This document shows, in pieces, positions 1 to 7,593 of a stretch of DNA of 64,000 nucleotides. Numbering within the stretch: the stretch's first letter is position 1; each line of letters opens with the position of its first letter. Origin of the DNA: Arthrobacter sp. efr-133-R2A-120 (GTDB lineage Bacteria > Actinomycetota > Actinomycetes > Actinomycetales > Micrococcaceae); the NCBI RefSeq assembly GCF_030209835.1, contig NZ_JARVRF010000036.1:62001-126000 (forward strand), given 5' to 3'. The notes below the pieces were generated by a model. That model was not told the DNA's origin. It ran no database searches and worked only from the letters and a program-made list of their open reading frames with translations. Both the position numbers and the translations under genes were made by a program.

Positions 1-318
1 GCCGACGCCCTCGGACTGGACCAGGCGAAGACCCTCGCGGCCCTGGAAGCAGGTGCCGCTGGCTCGTTCATGCTGTCCAACCGCGGCCCACGCATCCTCG
101 AGGCTTACACCGAGGATGGCGCCGAGGTCCTCAGCCGCCTGGACATTTTCGTGAAGGACATGGGCATAGTCGGCAAGGCGACCCGCGCCGCCGGCCTGGC
201 AGCACCTGTTGCCGCCGCTGCCGAACAGCTCTACCTTCTCGGCCAGGCCCAAGGCCTCGCCGCCGCCGACGACTCCGCCGTCATCAAGGTTGTCGCGCCC
301 GTCAGGCGTACAAACTAA
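1..318 (+). CDS. ltnD: L-threonate-type dehydrogenase (LtnD-like), C-terminal part
   Basis: The 5' end lies outside the window; the frame is open from base 1 and about 105 residues remain. The segment resembles the C-terminal helical domain of the 6-phosphogluconate/3-hydroxyisobutyrate dehydrogenase family. It has a GSFMLSNRGPRIL stretch followed by DIFVKDMGIV, where the family's conserved Lys/Asp region sits, and ends in a DDSAVIKVV tail. In LtnD-type enzymes this NAD-dependent cytoplasmic protein oxidises the C2 hydroxyl of four-carbon sugar acids. The next two genes (GntP permease, class II aldolase) fit sugar-acid catabolism. A glycerate or 2-hydroxy-3-oxopropionate reductase role cannot be excluded without the N-terminal half. 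Confidence 0.7.
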   Translation, partial: ADALGLDQAKTLAALEAGAAGSFMLSNRGPRILEAYTEDGAEVLSRLDIFVKDMGIVGKATRAAGLAAPVAAAAEQLYLLGQAQGLAAADDSAVIKVVAPVRRTN

Positions 319-332
319 CCCCAAAGAAACGT

Positions 333-366
333 GCGACGACGGCGGTCCCCCCTCCGCCGTCGTCGC
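333..366 (+). terminator. Intercistronic hairpin after the dehydrogenase gene
   Basis: Two perfect 13-base arms (333-345 GCGACGACGGCGG and 354-366) are separated by an 8-base loop of T, six C and T. The hairpin sits 15 bases after the stop codon and 53 bases before the permease start. There is no T-run after it, so it may be a partial terminator or an mRNA 3'-end stabiliser rather than a strong Rho-independent terminator. Confidence 0.6.
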
Positions 367-419
367 CCCTCTCGCTGGCCTCGAGTCCAGGCCGGCTCTG
401 TCAAAGGAGACAACCCCCG

Positions 420-1886
420 ATGAATCCCCTCATCAATTCCTTGGCGGTCCGGGCAGCTGATGCCCCTGCCATCAAGCCGGCCGTGGAGCTTGGGACTCCG
501 CTGCTGTTGACCATCGCAGCCGCGGGCGTCGCATTGCTGCTTGTGATGATCATCCGCTTCAAGATCCAGGCCTTCGTGGCATTGCTGGCCGTGAGCATCC
601 TTGTGGCCGTTGCCGCGCAGATCCCCTTGGCGGACGTATTCACCGTCGTGGCCAACGGCGTGGGCGGAACCATGGGCAAGGTGGCATTGCTGATTGCCCT
701 CGGCGCCGTGTTGGGCCGCATGATCGAGGTGTCCGGCGGCGTGCAATCGCTGGCCAACCACTTCACCGAGAAGCTCGGTGCCAAGCGGGTTGCCGTGGCA
801 CTGACCGCCGTCGGCTTCCTCGTTGCCATTCCAGTGTTCTTCGAAGTGGGCATCATCGTGCTGGTGCCGATTGTCTACGCCTTCGCGAAGATCGCCAAGC
901 TGCACCCCATCAAGTTCGGCCTTCCCATGGCCGGCATCATGCTCTCGATCCACGTCGCCGTTCCTCCCCACCCGGGGATCGTTGCCGGGGCAGGCGTCAT
1001 GGGTGCCGACATCGGTCTCATCGCGATGATTTCGCTGATCATCTGCGTGCCGCTGGGTTTCCTGTCCTACTGGGTTGCCAGCATCATGAACCGCAAGGAC
1101 TACGAGCTGCTGCCCGGCGTCCGCGACCAGATCGAAGAATTCGGCTCCGATTCCTTGGTGCGCGTCGGCCACGACGGTCCCGGTGCCAGCGCGGTCGCTC
1201 CGCCGCGTCCGGGCTTGATCATGTTCCTCATCGCCGCTCCGATCGTCCAGATCCTGCTCGGCACGGCAGGTACCCTCCTGATCAACAAGAAGGACTACTG
1301 GTACGGCGTCGCGTCTTTCGTGGGCAACCCGTTCTTCGCCCTGCTGGTGGCCGTTGCGCTCGCCTTCTTCCTGCTGGCGGTCCGCCGCCAGTGGTCACTC
1401 AAGGAAACCGGCGAAATCTTCGAAGGCGCGCCGCCTCCCATCGCCTCGATCCTCATGGTGGTTGCTGCCGGCGGCGTGTTCGGCGGCGTCCTGCAGGTCT
1501 CCGGCATCGGCGCGGCCTTGTCCCAGACGCTGGACTCCCTGGGCGTGCCGATCATCCTCCTCGGCTTCATCATTTCCCTGGCACTGCGTGCCGCACAGGG
1601 GTCGGCCACGGTCGCCATCGTCACCACCACCGGCCTCCTCTCGGCTGCCGTCGCCCAAGGCGGCTACACCCCCGCGCAGATCGCCGTCATCGTGATCGCG
1701 ATCGGCTTCGGCGGACTGGGCCTGTCCCACGTGACCGACGCAGGTTTCTGGGTGGTGGTGCGCTACTACGGCCTCACGGTGTCCGACGGCCTCAAGACCT
1801 GGACCGTGCTCACCACCATCCTGGGCGTCGCGGGCTTCCTGCTCAGCTATGTCGCCTGGATCCTGGTGGGAGGCCTGGCCCACTGA
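420..1886 (+). CDS. GntP family sugar-acid:H+ symporter
   Basis: A 488-residue polytopic membrane protein with about a dozen hydrophobic segments. It has features of the gluconate permease family: the early GAVLGRMIEVSGG motif, HVAVPPHPG in the first half and a late GLSHVTDAGFW motif. It probably imports gluconate, threonate or a related sugar acid with protons. An AAAGGAG ribosome site precedes the ATG. The stop codon overlaps the ATG of the aldolase gene by one base, so the two are translationally coupled. Substrate is inferred from the dehydrogenase and aldolase neighbours; the family is clear, the substrate is not. Confidence 0.88.
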   Translation: MNPLINSLAVRAADAPAIKPAVELGTPLLLTIAAAGVALLLVMIIRFKIQAFVALLAVSILVAVAAQIPLADVFTVVANGVGGTMGKVALLIALGAVLGRMIEVSGGVQSLANHFTEKLGAKRVAVALTAVGFLVAIPVFFEVGIIVLVPIVYAFAKIAKLHPIKFGLPMAGIMLSIHVAVPPHPGIVAGAGVMGADIGLIAMISLIICVPLGFLSYWVASIMNRKDYELLPGVRDQIEEFGSDSLVRVGHDGPGASAVAPPRPGLIMFLIAAPIVQILLGTAGTLLINKKDYWYGVASFVGNPFFALLVAVALAFFLLAVRRQWSLKETGEIFEGAPPPIASILMVVAAGGVFGGVLQVSGIGAALSQTLDSLGVPIILLGFIISLALRAAQGSATVAIVTTTGLLSAAVAQGGYTPAQIAVIVIAIGFGGLGLSHVTDAGFWVVVRYYGLTVSDGLKTWTVLTTILGVAGFLLSYVAWILVGGLAH

Positions 1887-2746
1887 TGCGTGTACGCCTT
1901 GACGATCTTGTAGGCTCCGCGCTGGAGCGGGGGGCAGCTGTCCCGGCCTTCACATGCTACGACTTCACCACCGCCCTCGCCGTGGTGGCTGCATCCGAGG
2001 AATCCGGCCGAGGCGTCATCCTGCTGGTCGCACCCAAGACAGCCGGCACTCCTAGCGGCTTGCGACTGATCACGGCGCTGCGCGCCCTGGCCGACGACGC
2101 CAGCGTTCCGGTCTCGGTCCAGCTGGACCACGCCTCGGACCTGGAGGTCATCCGTGACTCCGTGGCTGCTGGTGCCGACGCCGTCCTGGCCGATGGTTCT
2201 TCCCTCCCGTTCGAGGAGAACATCGCCCTGGTCCGCTCCGTACATGAGGTTTTGGTCGGCGCCGGTGCTTCCCACATCGTGATTGAAGCGGAACTCGGTG
2301 GGCTGGCGGGCGATGAAGACAAGGCTTTCGGCGTTGACACCAGCCCCCATCCCGCGGGCCTGACCGATCCCGAACAGGTGTTGGAATTCGTTTATCGCAC
2401 TGGTGCCCAGCTCCTGGCCGTGGCCGTGGGGAATGCCCATGGCCGTTACACCGGAGAGCCCAGGCTGCACTGGGACGTGCTGGAGGACATCGCATCGCGA
2501 ACTGAGCTTCCGCTCGTACTCCACGGCGCGTCGGGCATCCCTGCTGCGCACCTGGTCAAAGCCACATCCATGCGCGTGGGCAAGGTGAACTTCAACACCG
2601 AGCTGCGCACTGGCATCCTCGCCACGCTCGAGGCCGAGACCACCGCGCACCGGGCCGACGGCGAGAACCTCCAGGGCCTGCTGGGGCACTGGAGTTCCTC
2701 CGCCTCGACGTTCGCGGGAGCAACACTGGACATGCTCAGCCGCTAG
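1886..2746 (+). CDS. Class II fructose-bisphosphate-type aldolase (FbaA/GatY/KbaY family)
   Basis: A 286-residue cytoplasmic zinc aldolase. VSVQLDHASD contains the catalytic Asp and metal-binding His, IEAELGGLAG the conserved Glu region, AVAVGNAHGRYTG the second metal His and LVLHGASGIP the third; VGKVNFNTELR is the phosphate-site motif. The start at 1886 overlaps the permease stop. Open frame continues upstream in phase but inside the permease gene, so it is not used. Beside a threonate-type dehydrogenase and a GntP permease it probably cleaves a ketose phosphate derived from a sugar acid, but GatY/KbaY-like substrates are also possible. Confidence 0.82.
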   Translation: MRVRLDDLVGSALERGAAVPAFTCYDFTTALAVVAASEESGRGVILLVAPKTAGTPSGLRLITALRALADDASVPVSVQLDHASDLEVIRDSVAAGADAVLADGSSLPFEENIALVRSVHEVLVGAGASHIVIEAELGGLAGDEDKAFGVDTSPHPAGLTDPEQVLEFVYRTGAQLLAVAVGNAHGRYTGEPRLHWDVLEDIASRTELPLVLHGASGIPAAHLVKATSMRVGKVNFNTELRTGILATLEAETTAHRADGENLQGLLGHWSSSASTFAGATLDMLSR

Positions 2747-2812
2747 GCAGGGCTCGCGGGGCGACCGCGCGGGAAGCGAACCCAAGCAACACAGGGAGGC
2801 TAGGATCAGCAC

Positions 2813-3205
2813 ATGATCCTGGCCTCCCTGCTTTTTGCCCTCATTGCCGGCTTGTTGCACGTCTACATCTTCAGCATGGAGTCCATCACCTGGACCCATC
2901 CGGCCACGTGGAAGCGCTTCAGTGTCGCTTCCCAGTCCGACGCCGAAACCACCAAACCCCTCGCCTACAACCAGGGTTTCTACAACCTCTTCCTCGCCAT
3001 CGGCGCGCTCGCCGGGATGGTCTTTGTCATGATCGGTCACCCGCAGGTGGGCTGGACCCTCGTCTTCAGTTCGTGCGGCTCGATGCTGCTGGCGGCAATC
3101 GTGCTTGCCTTGAGCGGCAAGAAGTACCTCCGCCCCGCCGTTCTTCAGGGCACGACGCCGCTACTCGCCGTCGTGCTCGGCATCCTTGCCGTCGCGCTCG
3201 GCTAG
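2813..3205 (+). CDS. DUF1304 family small membrane protein
   Basis: A 130-residue protein with four hydrophobic segments (about 2-20, 54-72, 79-98, 105-128). It matches the DUF1304 pattern: an early HVYIFSMESITW, a central YNQGFYNLFLAIGA and a short hydrophobic C-terminus. No function is established for the family. An AGGA ribosome site lies 7 bases before the ATG. It is a lone gene between the aldolase and the first repeat array. Confidence 0.82.
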   Translation: MILASLLFALIAGLLHVYIFSMESITWTHPATWKRFSVASQSDAETTKPLAYNQGFYNLFLAIGALAGMVFVMIGHPQVGWTLVFSSCGSMLLAAIVLALSGKKYLRPAVLQGTTPLLAVVLGILAVALG

Positions 3206-3208
3206 AGA

Positions 3209-3285
3209 TATGAGCGAGCGTTGGCGAAAAAGGCGTCAGATGTGAGCGAGCGTTGGCGAAAATGGCGTCAGATGTGAGCGAGCGT
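3209..3285. repeat. 32-bp tandem repeat array, copy A
   Basis: Two full 32-base units (3209-3240 and 3241-3272) and a third partial unit (3273-3285) share the core TGAGCGAGCGTTGGCGAAAA. They differ at only a few positions. The reverse complement of the core (CGCTCGCTCAC) recurs at 3331-3341 next to the decarboxylase stop. A related array lies at 6349-6432, on the other side of that gene. The units are adjacent with no unique spacers, so this is not a CRISPR array. Confidence 0.85.
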
Positions 3286-3341
3286 CCTACGAGGCAAACC
3301 CTCTCTCACGTATATGCCCTCCAATCCCGTCGCTCGCTCAC

Positions 3342-6227
3342 TTATGCGGGCGTTTGGCGTGACGCTAGCTCACCCGTCAAAACCCTGAACCCCAGTTCCG
3401 GATTGAATCCATGGATCTCCCGCGTGTCCAATGCCGACATGAAGGCCAGGATTTCCTCCGTGATCACCTGCCCGGGAACCAAGACAGGGAATCCCGGCGG
3501 GTAGGGGGTGACGAAGGACGCCGAGACCATCTCCTCTCCTGCCCCGACCCTTCGCGCAAGTTCGGCAGCAGTGAAGTATTCGCAGGATCCGGCCTTGTAG
3601 CTCTCAAAATAGGCGTCCCGCATGTTGCCGTCCGGCGTGTCCGCGTCCCTGCGGAACCGTTCGGCGAAGCGGCTGAAGTCCGGCAAGGGCGGCGGCGTGC
3701 TGGTCAGTGCCGCGACACGGGCACGGCGGGCCCGCTGGCCCAAGCCGCTCAGGCCGGATTGCTCGTCTTCGAAGGTCTCGGCCAGCTTGACCAGGACCTC
3801 GACGAGGTAGGCGACGGCACTTCGCGAGGTACCAATGTTGGTCATGAAGAGAACGCTGTTCCTTGACGTCTTGTTGACCTGGATCCCGTACTTGTCCATC
3901 AGATAGTCGTGCTTGAAGGTATCGCCGTCCACGCCGGTGAGGCCGATATGCAGGGTCAAACGGCTCGGATCAACAACGAATTCGTCACGCTCCCAAGCTT
4001 CCGACATCGCTGCCAGCCCGTCGCGGAGCGGCATTTGCCGGCTCGTCTCGCGGTACTGCTCAGGTATGAGGTCCTTGGTTCCGAGGACGCGGAAGTACTT
4101 CCTCAGCAAGGGATGCCTCGCCACGGCGTGGGCGATGCTGACAGCGAGATCTGCCTGCCGTTGCACGAGCTCGTAGCCTTCGAACTCGACCTGCCGCCGT
4201 CCCATGTCCAAGGAAGCCAGGATCTGGTAGTTGGGCGAGGTGGAGGTGTGCGTCATGTACGCCTCCCGGAAGCTCTCCTCGTTCAACTGACCGAAGTCCT
4301 GGTCATGGATGTGGATCATGGACCCCTGCCGGAGCGACGTCAGGGTCTTGTGGGTCGACTGCGTGGAGTAGACCCGCACGCGAGCTTTCGCCGGATCGGG
4401 AAGCAGGCGCGTCTTCAGGAGCAGCTCATCGCTGACGTGCCCGACGCCGGAACCCGGGCCGCCGTCGTCGGGCTCGCTGCCGCCCGCCGCGCCGTCGGCC
4501 GCCCCGCCCGCCGCCGCAAGCTCGCGCAATTGCAGGGCGTAGCGGGCCGCATAAGCCGGATCCGCGAACTTTGCCTCGAGTGATCGGGCCGAAGCCATCG
4601 CAGTGCGGCGGCGGTAGATGTGGTGGAAGCCCGCGAATGCGAACCAGGCCTCGTCCCATAGGAATACCAGGTCCGGTTTGATGGCGAGGCACTCCTCCAT
4701 CACTCGTTCGACGTCGTACACAATGCCGTCGAACGTGCAGTTGGTGAGGGCAAGCATCTTGACCTCGTGGAGCCTGCCTGCCCGGCGGTAATCCAGGAGC
4801 ATCCGCTTGATGCTTTCCAAGGGAACCGCGCCATAGAAGGAGAAATCGTTCAAGGGGTACGCGTCCAAATATGAGACCTGCGCGCCGGCCAGCATAAGGG
4901 CGTAGTGGTGCGATTTGTGGCAGTTCCGGTCCACCAGGACCACATCACCGGGAGCCAGGATCGATTGGTGCACGATCTTGTTGGCTGTTGACGTTCCGTT
5001 GGTGACGAAAAGCGATTTTTGGGCGCCAAATGCCCGGGCCGCCAGCTTCTGGGCTTGTTTGAGGGAGCCGTGCGGATCCAACAACGAATCGAGCCCGCCT
5101 GACGTGGCAGAGGTTTCAGCAAGGAGCAGGTTGAGGCCGTAGAAATCGCCCAGATCGTTGATCCACTTGGAATGGATGACCGATCCGCCCCGGGATACCG
5201 GCAGGGCATGGAAAACACCGGCGGGTTTGCGGCTGTATTGCTGGACCGCGTGGAAGAACGGCGCTTCATACCGTTCCGCGATGCCGGCCAGCAAGGACAA
5301 ATGGAGCTCTAGCCCGTCCTGGCGGCGGAATATCCGGCGGAATTGGCGGGTCAAGGAACCGGCGAGTTCTTCGATCCCCACGCCCGCCACGAGGTAGAGA
5401 TCAAGCTCGGGGCGGAGTTGGCCCAGCTTCTCCGCCAAGCTCAGGATCCGGTCCAACGGTCGCTGGGGGAGTGACTTCCCCAAGAACCTGCCCAGGAAGC
5501 TGCGCACGTCCCGGCTCAGGCGCTGCCTGCTGTCGGGAACGAACCCCGGCCGCAGCACACACGCCTGGATGTCGGGGTTGAGCAGGACAGCCACGATGGC
5601 GTCCTCGAAGCTCGGCACGAACACGAGCTCGTAGTTGAAGGCGTCGGCGGGGCGGCGCTGGCTGAGCAGTTCGGTCTGAAGTGCTTCACGGTCGGCGCTG
5701 GAGACATCATCGATCACGAGGACCTCGAACCGCTTGCGCGATTCGGCGGGTTCTTCAACCCATTCCGCTTCGCGTTCGGGGTCCGGCGATGGTTCCTGGG
5801 CATGTTGGTTGTGGCCGGCAACGCGTCGCGCGACTGGCTCTATGAGACTTAGCGCCTCGGGGTATTCTCCAGCCTCCAGGATTCGCCGCAATTCCATGAC
5901 ATATTGCTGCCCCGGAGACGCCCAATACATTTCGAGGGATTCCAGCAGCGGCAACAGCCTTCGAACCTCCTGCGGCAGTTCGCGCGGCTGCCGGCCGGCG
6001 GAGGTCCGGGCGCCGGCGGCCAGCTGTTTGACGGCGTAGCCAAGGAACTCCCACGCGTCCGCGCGCACCCGCCACGCGCTGCTGGGGACCTCGCCGCCGG
6101 CCTCTGAGTCGTCGTCGGCGTTTGGTCTTGCCGCCAAACCGGGGCCAAGCGCATTGCCGCTGGCAAGTGGAGTTGGAGGGAGAGGAAATGGGGCTGACTG
6201 CACTGTCGCGAAATCGGCGCGTGCCAC
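3342..6227 (-). CDS. Orn/Lys/Arg decarboxylase, PLP-dependent fold type I
   Basis: A 961-residue enzyme of the biodegradative basic amino acid decarboxylase family. The PLP lysine is about Lys627 in YSTQSTHKTLTSLRQG. LVDRNCHKSHHYALML and LFLWDEAWFAF carry the cofactor-binding His and Asp regions. Around residues 175-240 there is a receiver-like wing domain (FEVLVIDD onward). I chose the GTG start at 6227 because CAAAGGAGTC lies 5 bases upstream; an ATG 30 bases further out lacks such a site. A low-complexity Gly/Ala/Asp-rich insertion lies near residues 570-595. Product is probably cadaverine, putrescine or agmatine. The gene is flanked by two repeat arrays. Confidence 0.88.
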   Translation of the reverse strand: MARADFATVQSAPFPLPPTPLASGNALGPGLAARPNADDDSEAGGEVPSSAWRVRADAWEFLGYAVKQLAAGARTSAGRQPRELPQEVRRLLPLLESLEMYWASPGQQYVMELRRILEAGEYPEALSLIEPVARRVAGHNQHAQEPSPDPEREAEWVEEPAESRKRFEVLVIDDVSSADREALQTELLSQRRPADAFNYELVFVPSFEDAIVAVLLNPDIQACVLRPGFVPDSRQRLSRDVRSFLGRFLGKSLPQRPLDRILSLAEKLGQLRPELDLYLVAGVGIEELAGSLTRQFRRIFRRQDGLELHLSLLAGIAERYEAPFFHAVQQYSRKPAGVFHALPVSRGGSVIHSKWINDLGDFYGLNLLLAETSATSGGLDSLLDPHGSLKQAQKLAARAFGAQKSLFVTNGTSTANKIVHQSILAPGDVVLVDRNCHKSHHYALMLAGAQVSYLDAYPLNDFSFYGAVPLESIKRMLLDYRRAGRLHEVKMLALTNCTFDGIVYDVERVMEECLAIKPDLVFLWDEAWFAFAGFHHIYRRRTAMASARSLEAKFADPAYAARYALQLRELAAAGGAADGAAGGSEPDDGGPGSGVGHVSDELLLKTRLLPDPAKARVRVYSTQSTHKTLTSLRQGSMIHIHDQDFGQLNEESFREAYMTHTSTSPNYQILASLDMGRRQVEFEGYELVQRQADLAVSIAHAVARHPLLRKYFRVLGTKDLIPEQYRETSRQMPLRDGLAAMSEAWERDEFVVDPSRLTLHIGLTGVDGDTFKHDYLMDKYGIQVNKTSRNSVLFMTNIGTSRSAVAYLVEVLVKLAETFEDEQSGLSGLGQRARRARVAALTSTPPPLPDFSRFAERFRRDADTPDGNMRDAYFESYKAGSCEYFTAAELARRVGAGEEMVSASFVTPYPPGFPVLVPGQVITEEILAFMSALDTREIHGFNPELGFRVLTGELASRQTPA

Positions 6228-6348
6228 GATGACTCCTTTGTCATGGATTGATAGCACTCTCTACTAAACGCCGCGGCTCGTCGCGGTGTACGGCAAATGT
6301 CGGGGTTGCCGTCTGGGTGTCCAGATGGGAGCGGATCTTCCGGTCATA

Positions 6349-6432
6349 CGTGAGCGAGCGGTGGGGGATTTGGTGTCATAGGTGAGCGAGCGTTGGGGGA
6401 TTTGGTGTCATAGGTGAGCGAGCGTTGGGGGA
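6349..6432. repeat. 32-bp tandem repeat array, copy B
   Basis: Units at 6349-6380 and 6381-6412 and a partial unit from 6413 share GTGAGCGAGCGTTGGGGGAT and end in GGTGTCATA. They have the same 32-base period and the same GTGAGCGAGCG core as the array at 3209-3285, but differ in the second half. The array lies in the 216-base gap between the decarboxylase start and the stop codon of the Lrp/AsnC-type gene. Confidence 0.85.
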
Positions 6433-6443
6433 CGAGTGGGCGG

Positions 6444-7445
6444 CTACCCTTCACGCCATAGAGGCAACGGGACGACGCTCCGGCTGCGCCCGGACTCGTC
6501 CAACACGTGCCCGAGGCGTTTGTAGTTGCGGACCACGGCTTGCCGGGAGATCACGGCGCTTCCTGGAGCGCGCTCCGCCAGTTCGCGCTCGTGGCCCTGG
6601 ACCTCCAGGTAGTCGCGGACCCACAGTGTCACGAGCAGGTTCTGGGCGCCCAGAACCTGGGCGCTGAGCCTGCAATTCGGCAGGGCCGCGAAATAGCGCC
6701 CGACGGCGTCAACATGGTGGGCGGGCACGTTGAGGATCAGGCTCACTTCCCTTAGTCCTTGTTGGGCTGAAGCGGACGTATCGCACCTCAGCGTCATGTA
6801 GCCGGACGCGAGGAACCGCTCCACCCGCCGTCGTGCCGTTTGAGGAGAGACGCCGCAGGCGGCTCCTAGTTCCGCCCAACTGGCGCGCCCGTCCTTTGCC
6901 AGTTCCTCCAAGAGGGATGCGTCGAGCCTGTCCGGCGCATAGGCCGCCGGGGCGGGCACGGGTTCTGCCGACATGAGCCGTGCCCGCGCCGGTTCCAGGG
7001 TGCCGCTGCGCCAGTCGGAAGCCTGCCGGTAAAGCTTCGTGACGAAAACGACCTCCCGGTGGGTCACGCCTGGCAGGCCTGCGAAGGATCCGGTGACGAT
7101 TTCCATGAGCTCTTCATGGCTTGAGGCGAAGCAGTCCACGAAGAGATCGTGCGAGCCGGACACAAGCGAAACGGTGCCGAATGCGGGCTCTTCGCACAGC
7201 TTCCGGACGAGGGCTTCGTTCTCGCTTGGAAGAGAGGAAAGACTGATGAACGCCGACCAGCCAGCACTCAGATAGCGCGGACCTGGGGCCGGGGTGATCC
7301 ACGCCAGTCCCTGCTCAGCTAGGGAGTTCCAGCGGCGCGCGACGGTGGGTCCGGACAAGCCCAGGACATCCCCAACGCGGCTCCAGTCGGCACGGGGATT
7401 GATCTGAAGGGCATTGACGATTTCAAGATCAGTTTCGGAGATCAT
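6444..7445 (-). CDS. Double-length Lrp/AsnC family transcriptional regulator
   Basis: A 333-residue DNA-binding protein made of two Lrp/AsnC units in tandem. The first helix-turn-helix is about residues 5-50 (WSRVGDVLGLSGPTVARRW), followed by a RAM-like ligand domain at 63-145. The second is about 174-218 (WAELGAACGVSPQTARRRV), followed by another ligand domain at 230-310. Ordinary family members are about 150 residues and dimerise, so this chain resembles a covalent dimer. The ATG at 7445 has AAGGA 7 bases upstream; an upstream in-phase TTG is less likely. It faces away from the exporter/amidohydrolase operon and probably controls it in response to an amino acid or derivative. Confidence 0.86.
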   Translation of the reverse strand: MISETDLEIVNALQINPRADWSRVGDVLGLSGPTVARRWNSLAEQGLAWITPAPGPRYLSAGWSAFISLSSLPSENEALVRKLCEEPAFGTVSLVSGSHDLFVDCFASSHEELMEIVTGSFAGLPGVTHREVVFVTKLYRQASDWRSGTLEPARARLMSAEPVPAPAAYAPDRLDASLLEELAKDGRASWAELGAACGVSPQTARRRVERFLASGYMTLRCDTSASAQQGLREVSLILNVPAHHVDAVGRYFAALPNCRLSAQVLGAQNLLVTLWVRDYLEVQGHERELAERAPGSAVISRQAVVRNYKRLGHVLDESGRSRSVVPLPLWREG

Positions 7446-7476
7446 GGCCGATTCCTTCAAAATTCACGATTCTCAG

Positions 7477-7496
7477 AGGATTTCAAACAAATTCCT
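7477..7496. promoter_or_regulatory. Possible Lrp/AsnC-type operator in the divergent promoter region
   Basis: The imperfect dyad AGGATTTCAAACAAATTCCT is AT-rich and flanked by more GC-rich DNA. It lies in the 148-base gap between the regulator (start 7445) and the exporter (start 7594). Its size and A/T-rich centre fit Lrp-family sites. The assignment is inference from position and symmetry only. Confidence 0.35.
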
Positions 7497-7593
7497 AGCC
7501 AGTGTAGACGGCGGACCTAACGTTGTGACTCGCATCACCCCCACTCGCATCCGAAGACCCAGGCAAAGAAGCCCCCAACACTCAAGGAAGCAC

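Noticed and set aside
1391..1885. In-phase upstream extension of the aldolase gene
   Set aside because: The stretch overlaps the GntP gene in another frame and is Arg/Pro-rich. The ATG at 1886 fits the family N-terminus.
3209..3285. Possible CRISPR array
   Set aside because: Units are directly adjacent with a 32-base period and no unique spacers, and no cas gene is in the window.
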